From the NCBI GenBank assembly GCA_947483415.1, contig CANKLV010000002.1, positions 1 through 43,762 on the forward strand: a DNA stretch of 43,762 nucleotides, read 5' to 3'. Position 1 is the first letter of the stretch, and each line of letters begins with the position of its first letter. Position numbers and translations under genes: made by a program. The notes under the pieces were generated by a model. It searched no databases and was not told where the DNA came from. It saw nothing but the letters and a program-made list of their open reading frames with translations. This stretch comes from Chitinophagaceae bacterium (GTDB taxonomy: Bacteria > Bacteroidota > Bacteroidia > Chitinophagales > Chitinophagaceae). Below, piece after piece: positions 39,299 to 43,762 of the stretch.

Positions 39299-39955
39299 TT
39301 ACTTTTTCTGAAACCTTTTTGCATCTTCATAATTCATTACTCGATATTTTTTTTGTACTATCTCAAACAAATTTGAGGCAACATTATCGTAAATGATATC
39401 TGATAAGGTATATCTAAATATATTCCCTTTACTTTCTCTTTCTATCATTATAGGCAACCCTTTTAATTCAGGAAAAGCTAAGGTATAATCTTGGTTAGAG
39501 AATTGTAAATTAGGTTCAAAATAAACAATAATCGTTTCTCCAGAGTCAAGTTTTGATATCGCTTTCTTACAGTCATATCCGGATATATTCTTCGTTTCGG
39601 ATGTCACATTAAATTTCAATTGCTGAAATTTTGCATTTTGAGTCATCCAATCTGCTTTGGTTAAATTAATTAATAATTTTTGACCACTATATGATTTAGC
39701 AATGTAGCCATTTCCTTTTTTTGCATCATAAACGGCTGATTCGCTTCCCATAGATGTAATTAAATCCGATCGGGATGATAAGCCTTTTATATAAATATTG
39801 TATTGGTTAGAATTTGAACTTTGAGATTGTTGATTTGATGTTGAATTTTCAACTTCAACTTTATATGTCATTGTAGCCTCGTTGATTATTTTTTGTGCTT
39901 CAATTTTTCCAAATGAAAAGAACAAAAAAGCTAGAAAAGAGATGTATTTAATCAT
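39299..39955 (-). CDS. Exported hypothetical protein, GLPGLI/DUF4412-like
   Basis: Signal peptide MIKYISFLAFLFFSFGKIEAQ; NISGYDCKKAISKL and AFPELKGLPIMIE resemble GLPGLI-type proteins; Q/S/N-rich insert. Confidence 0.6.
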   Translation of the reverse strand: MIKYISFLAFLFFSFGKIEAQKIINEATMTYKVEVENSTSNQQSQSSNSNQYNIYIKGLSSRSDLITSMGSESAVYDAKKGNGYIAKSYSGQKLLINLTKADWMTQNAKFQQLKFNVTSETKNISGYDCKKAISKLDSGETIIVYFEPNLQFSNQDYTLAFPELKGLPIMIERESKGNIFRYTLSDIIYDNVASNLFEIVQKKYRVMNYEDAKRFQKK

Positions 39956-40005
39956 TGATTTTTTTTCAATTAAAGATAATTAAAAACACCAATAATAGTA
40001 AGAAC

Positions 40006-40040
40006 AAAAAAAACCGTTCATATAAATTGAACGGTTTTTT
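40006..40040 (-). terminator. Terminator downstream of yidC (potentially bidirectional)
   Basis: ACCGTTCA-TATAAAT-TGAACGGT with A-run before and T-run after. Confidence 0.82.
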
Positions 40041-40060
40041 ATTAAAGATTAACGAATCAT

Positions 40061-41893
40061 TTATTTTTTTGTAGACTTTTGTTTCATGTCTTGTATTTTC
40101 TTCTGCGTTTCCTGCATAGATTCTATTCGCTCTTGCATTTTAGATTTCTTAACTGGCTTTTTACGATTCTCAGCTATTTGCAACATGATTTTATCATGGT
40201 CAATGATATATTTTTGAATAACAATTTGCAACAACAATGTAATCGTATTTGAAATGGTGTAATACCAAGTTAATGCTGCAGGCAATTTGTTGAATACACC
40301 CAACAACATCACTGGAAATATGTACGGCATATATTTCATAAGCGGATTGCTATTATCCTGCATGTTGCTCATGCTATAAATAGAAATCAATAAGCTTGTA
40401 ATTACAGCTGTGATGGTGAACAAACTTACATGGTCACCATAAAATGGGATATCGAAGGGCAATGTAGCAATAGAATCATATTGCGCTAGATCTTTTGCCC
40501 ATAAAAACGCTTTCCCACGTAGGTCAACGTTGGATTGAAAGAAATAATAAAGCGACATGAAAATTGGAATTTGTAATAAGGCCGGTAAACATCCACCTAA
40601 AGGACTAACGCCTGCACTTTTCCAAAGTTTCATTTGCTCCATACCAAACGTTTGTTGATCATCTTTATATTTCTCCTTTAATGCATCAACTTCTGGTTTT
40701 AATACTTTCATCTTTGCACCACTTAAATAACTTTTGTATAAAATCGGTGAAGTGATTAACCTGATCAATAAAGTAATGAGTAAAATAACCATACCCATAT
40801 TCATTACATGTTGCTGAATAAAATCAAAAACAGGAAGTAAGAAATATCGATTAATATATTTTACAAAAGAAAATATTCCACTACCGTAAGGAACCACACA
40901 CTCTAAATCATTTTTATATTGCTTTAAAATGTTGTAATCACTTGGGCCAAAATAAAGTTGTAATGGAACGGATAGATTTTCTTGATTTGAAAATGTATAA
41001 GAAGCATTTGTATTTACCCTTGTCAAATATTTTTCAGTAGTATCTGTTGGAATTTTCCAATCATATTTTACTTCTGAAAACTTATTTTTAGCAATTAAGG
41101 CTGATATAAAAAATTGTTGTTTGATACAAAGCCAATTGGCATTTTTTATTTCTTTGTCGCCGCCTTCTCCAATATAATCAAAGTCAAATTTATTTTCTGC
41201 AGAATAGTCGATATGCGTTTGTGTTAGTTCGTATTCTTTATCTTTTTCAATTGCTGGCGTTTCGTTTTGCCAGTTAAAACCAATTCTATTGTTTGTAAGC
41301 ATTTTACTCACTCCGTCAATATTTAAATCAAAATCGAGCATGTAACTATTGGGCTTCAAAACAAATTGGTGTACAATTTTTCTACCATTAGAATCATTTG
41401 CTTCAAATCTTATTATAGAAGATTGGTCAGCATTATTCTTTTCTATTGCAGAAGCTTTAAAAAAGATTTTATTGATGTCTGACGTTTTATTTTCTCCAGA
41501 ATTGATTTTGTAATTGAATGTATTGAATTGTGCTTCGTTTAAAACAACAGGTTCACTATTTGCTTTTTTAAACTTTTTTAAAACTACAGATTTGGGTTGC
41601 GCTCCTTTATTAGAAAATTTAATAGAAAGCACATCATTTTCTAGAGTAGTGAAAGATTCTGTTTCAGATAATTTAAAGCCTTTAGTTGGAATCGAAATCG
41701 AATCTGCCGTTTTAGTTTCTACAACGGGCTGCACTTCTTTTGCTTTTAATTTAATTAGATTGTCTATAGAATCTTTTACACGCTTTTTTTCTCCTTCAAA
41801 AGCAAGCTGGTCTTTGCTGTTAAAATAAAACATAGCAATCAGCAATGCTCCGATTAATACAAAACCCCAGATTGTATTTTTATCTGTTCCCAT
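40061..41893 (-). CDS. yidC: Membrane protein insertase YidC
   Basis: N-terminal TM plus periplasmic P1 domain; ITSPILYKSYLSGAKMKVLKPEVDALKEKYKDD, SPLGGCLPALLQIPIFMSLYYFF. Confidence 0.97.
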   Translation of the reverse strand: MGTDKNTIWGFVLIGALLIAMFYFNSKDQLAFEGEKKRVKDSIDNLIKLKAKEVQPVVETKTADSISIPTKGFKLSETESFTTLENDVLSIKFSNKGAQPKSVVLKKFKKANSEPVVLNEAQFNTFNYKINSGENKTSDINKIFFKASAIEKNNADQSSIIRFEANDSNGRKIVHQFVLKPNSYMLDFDLNIDGVSKMLTNNRIGFNWQNETPAIEKDKEYELTQTHIDYSAENKFDFDYIGEGGDKEIKNANWLCIKQQFFISALIAKNKFSEVKYDWKIPTDTTEKYLTRVNTNASYTFSNQENLSVPLQLYFGPSDYNILKQYKNDLECVVPYGSGIFSFVKYINRYFLLPVFDFIQQHVMNMGMVILLITLLIRLITSPILYKSYLSGAKMKVLKPEVDALKEKYKDDQQTFGMEQMKLWKSAGVSPLGGCLPALLQIPIFMSLYYFFQSNVDLRGKAFLWAKDLAQYDSIATLPFDIPFYGDHVSLFTITAVITSLLISIYSMSNMQDNSNPLMKYMPYIFPVMLLGVFNKLPAALTWYYTISNTITLLLQIVIQKYIIDHDKIMLQIAENRKKPVKKSKMQERIESMQETQKKIQDMKQKSTKK

Positions 41894-41954
41894 TTTTAGA
41901 TTTTTTTTGTAAAGTTATACAAACGCTTTGTTTAACCTATTTAATTCGTAACTG

Positions 41955-41984
41955 AAAAAAAAGCCCTTGAAAACAAGGGCTTTT
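41955..41984 (-). terminator. Terminator downstream of rplY
   Basis: GCCCTTG-AAAA-CAAGGGC hairpin with minus-strand T-run. Confidence 0.83.
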
Positions 41985-42005
41985 AATCGTAATATTAGTT
42001 GAAAA

Positions 42006-42599
42006 TTATTTTTTCCCTTTTGCAGCTTTTGGAGCAGCAGCTTCTTCTTGCTTCAATGCACGTGTCATCGCGATTGTAGCAATTGGAATTCTTGGAGAGT
42101 TCATTACTTCCATATTGTCAGCAATGATATTTTCTACACGTAAGTTTTCGTTTAATTGAAGATTTGATAAATCAACCTCAATAAATTCTTTCAAATATTT
42201 TGGATAAGTTTTTACTTTAATTGCTTTCATTTTAGTTACAAGCTTACCACCGGCTTTTACCCCAGCTGGTGTACCCATGTATTTTAAAGGCAATGTAGCA
42301 ATCACTTTTTTATCTTCTACCAACTCAAGAAAATCTACGTGCAATAATTCGTCAGTTACTTTATGGAACTGCAAATCTTTAAGGATGCAACGATACGTTT
42401 TTCCTTCAACAGTAATTAGCGCCAACATAAACTCTGGCGTGTACACGATTGATTTAAATGCTGTAGAAAGAGCTGCGAAATTTACTTCTGTGTTACCACC
42501 GTAAATTACACCTGGCACAAGCTTCTGAGAGCGAAGTTGGCGGGTGGCTTTTTTTCCGCTTTCGGTCCTCAGTTGACCTTCGATTGTAATTGATTTCAT
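42006..42599 (-). CDS. rplY: 50S ribosomal protein L25/CTC
   Basis: MKSITIEGQLRTESGKKATRQLRSQKLVPGVIYGG, LKDLQFHKVTDELLHVDFLEL; long CTC-type C-terminal domain. Confidence 0.95.
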   Translation of the reverse strand: MKSITIEGQLRTESGKKATRQLRSQKLVPGVIYGGNTEVNFAALSTAFKSIVYTPEFMLALITVEGKTYRCILKDLQFHKVTDELLHVDFLELVEDKKVIATLPLKYMGTPAGVKAGGKLVTKMKAIKVKTYPKYLKEFIEVDLSNLQLNENLRVENIIADNMEVMNSPRIPIATIAMTRALKQEEAAAPKAAKGKK

Positions 42600-42710
42600 T
42601 TTAATGATTTTTTTTTGTGAGGCGCGAAGTTAATGAAATCATTCTAAGCGTGGAAAAATTAGAGGATTTTTTTTTGTCTTTTACTTGAAATAAGGGGGAA
42701 TTGATAGGGT

Positions 42711-43226
42711 TTATGCATAAATATCAAGCAACCCTTCTGGAATATCTACGTAAACTTTTCGATTTTTTTTGTCGATTTTTATCAAACTTGCTTCATGCAC
42801 TGGAATCAATGCTTCGTTTCCATTATATAAAATGGTGCATAAAATCTGATGCGGCTGTTCTATTACCTCAATAATTTCTCCAAGATCCGTTTCTCCATCA
42901 ATCATTGAATACCCCAAAAAAGCGATTGGTGAACTTGATGCGGTATGTTGATTAAAATCTGATTCCAACAGCCATATTTCCTTTGGTGTAAGTTTTCTTG
43001 CTGATTCTTTGGTATCAATTCCTTCGATTTTTACCCAAGTTTCATCATTCGTTTTGGCTGTTGCTTTTTCAATAAAATAAGGCATGAAATTACCCGGTTG
43101 TTCTTCAATAAACAATGCTTTTACATCATTTAAAGCTGACTTTTTACCCAAACTATGCTGTAAAACCAAATCTCCATTTAGTCCATGACTGGCTACAAAC
43201 TTTCCTATTTTAAAATATTGCGACAT
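42711..43226 (-). CDS. rimM: Ribosome maturation factor RimM
   Basis: FKIGKFVASHGLNGDLVL, LGYSMIDGETDLGEIIEVIEQPHQILCTILYNGNEALIPVHEASLIKIDKKNRKVYVDIPEGLLDIY. Confidence 0.94.
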   Translation of the reverse strand: MSQYFKIGKFVASHGLNGDLVLQHSLGKKSALNDVKALFIEEQPGNFMPYFIEKATAKTNDETWVKIEGIDTKESARKLTPKEIWLLESDFNQHTASSSPIAFLGYSMIDGETDLGEIIEVIEQPHQILCTILYNGNEALIPVHEASLIKIDKKNRKVYVDIPEGLLDIYA

Positions 43227-43255
43227 GATAGAATTTGAAAATAAAATGGATTGAA

Positions 43256-43263
43256 CAAAGTTA
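43256..43263 (-). promoter_or_regulatory. -7 box TAACTTTG for rimM
   Basis: Exact TAnnTTTG on the minus strand, about 30 nt upstream of the rimM ATG. Confidence 0.5.
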
Positions 43264-43277
43264 GTTTTTCTTAATTT

Positions 43278-43762
43278 TTAGTAAATCAACAAGAGATTGC
43301 TCGTTTTTATATACTCTTTCCCGATTATATCTTTTACTTTAACCGTTGAGATGTAATTTCCTGATGGTTGACGTTTCCCTTTGTAATAACCATCCCATCC
43401 TTCGCCAATTTTATTGGTTTCAAAAAGAAGGACACCATAACGATTAAATATTCTGAAATAATCAAAACGACTAATACCAACGCAAATAGGTTTTATTTTT
43501 TCATTTAATCTATCCCCATTGGGCGTAAAGGCAGTTGGTAAATATACTTGTGGCCCTTCCATTGCTTTGATATTAACGGTGTCATTGTCGCTACAACCCG
43601 CATCATTGGTTATGGTTAATACAAAAGTTGTGTTTGATTGGATGGTGGCAATTGGATTAGCAATATTCGGATCATTTAAAACTGAGTTGGGTTCCCAACT
43701 GTATTGTCCAGCACCAGATCCATTTAATTGATATGGAAAATTTATGGCTGCAATTCCATCAG
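43278..43762 (-). CDS. Partial (5' end beyond right edge) secreted protein with T9SS type B C-terminal sorting domain
   Basis: Frame remains open from the window edge: ...DGIAAINFPYQLNGSGAGQYSWEPNSVLNDPNIANPIATIQSNTTFVLTITNDAGCSDNDTVNIKAMEGPQVYLPTAFTPNGDRLNEKIKP...FRIFNRYGVLLFETNKIGEGWDGYYKGKRQPSGNYI. The track's 94-aa call is only the tail. Confidence 0.9.
   Translation of the reverse strand, partial: DGIAAINFPYQLNGSGAGQYSWEPNSVLNDPNIANPIATIQSNTTFVLTITNDAGCSDNDTVNIKAMEGPQVYLPTAFTPNGDRLNEKIKPICVGISRFDYFRIFNRYGVLLFETNKIGEGWDGYYKGKRQPSGNYISTVKVKDIIGKEYIKTSNLLLIY

Noticed and set aside
1-43762. Search for CRISPR arrays, tRNA/rRNA genes, transposases, integrases, toxin-antitoxin or defence modules
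   Set aside because: None recognised in the ORF translations or in the intergenic regions read; window is predominantly core genome.

Overview
AT-rich bacterial chromosomal segment, almost certainly Bacteroidota (Chitinophagaceae/Sphingobacteriales-like). The indications are SprA/Sov, type IX secretion (T9SS) type A and type B C-terminal sorting domains, a short RpoD, TAnnTTTG promoter boxes and PorE-like architecture. The window is mostly core genome: folD-queE, a PorE-like OmpA protein, dprA, guaB, sprA, ruvA, fabH, an rsmB-like methyltransferase, odhB/sucB, rpoD, an LptF/G permease, sod, an M20 peptidase, rpsL-rpsG, ilvE, an rdgB-like gene, aroE, a ComA-like phosphosulfolactate synthase, yidC, rplY and rimM. 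Several T9SS machinery and cargo genes are interspersed. Two genes running off the window edges (1..783 minus and 43278..43762 minus) are missing or truncated in the supplied ORF track. I found no CRISPR array, tRNA, rRNA, transposase, prophage or recognisable defence island. The observations most worth a second look are: a small unnamed protein (34254..34754) that resembles HolD/psi by eye; a ComA-like sulfonate enzyme in a non-methanogen; a decayed-looking 31696..32107 intergenic region with a REP-like hairpin; two long-loop inverted repeats flanking the M20 peptidase; and promoter boxes so close to the guaB and folD start codons that leaderless mRNAs are predicted. I do not see strong evidence of a new multi-gene system.
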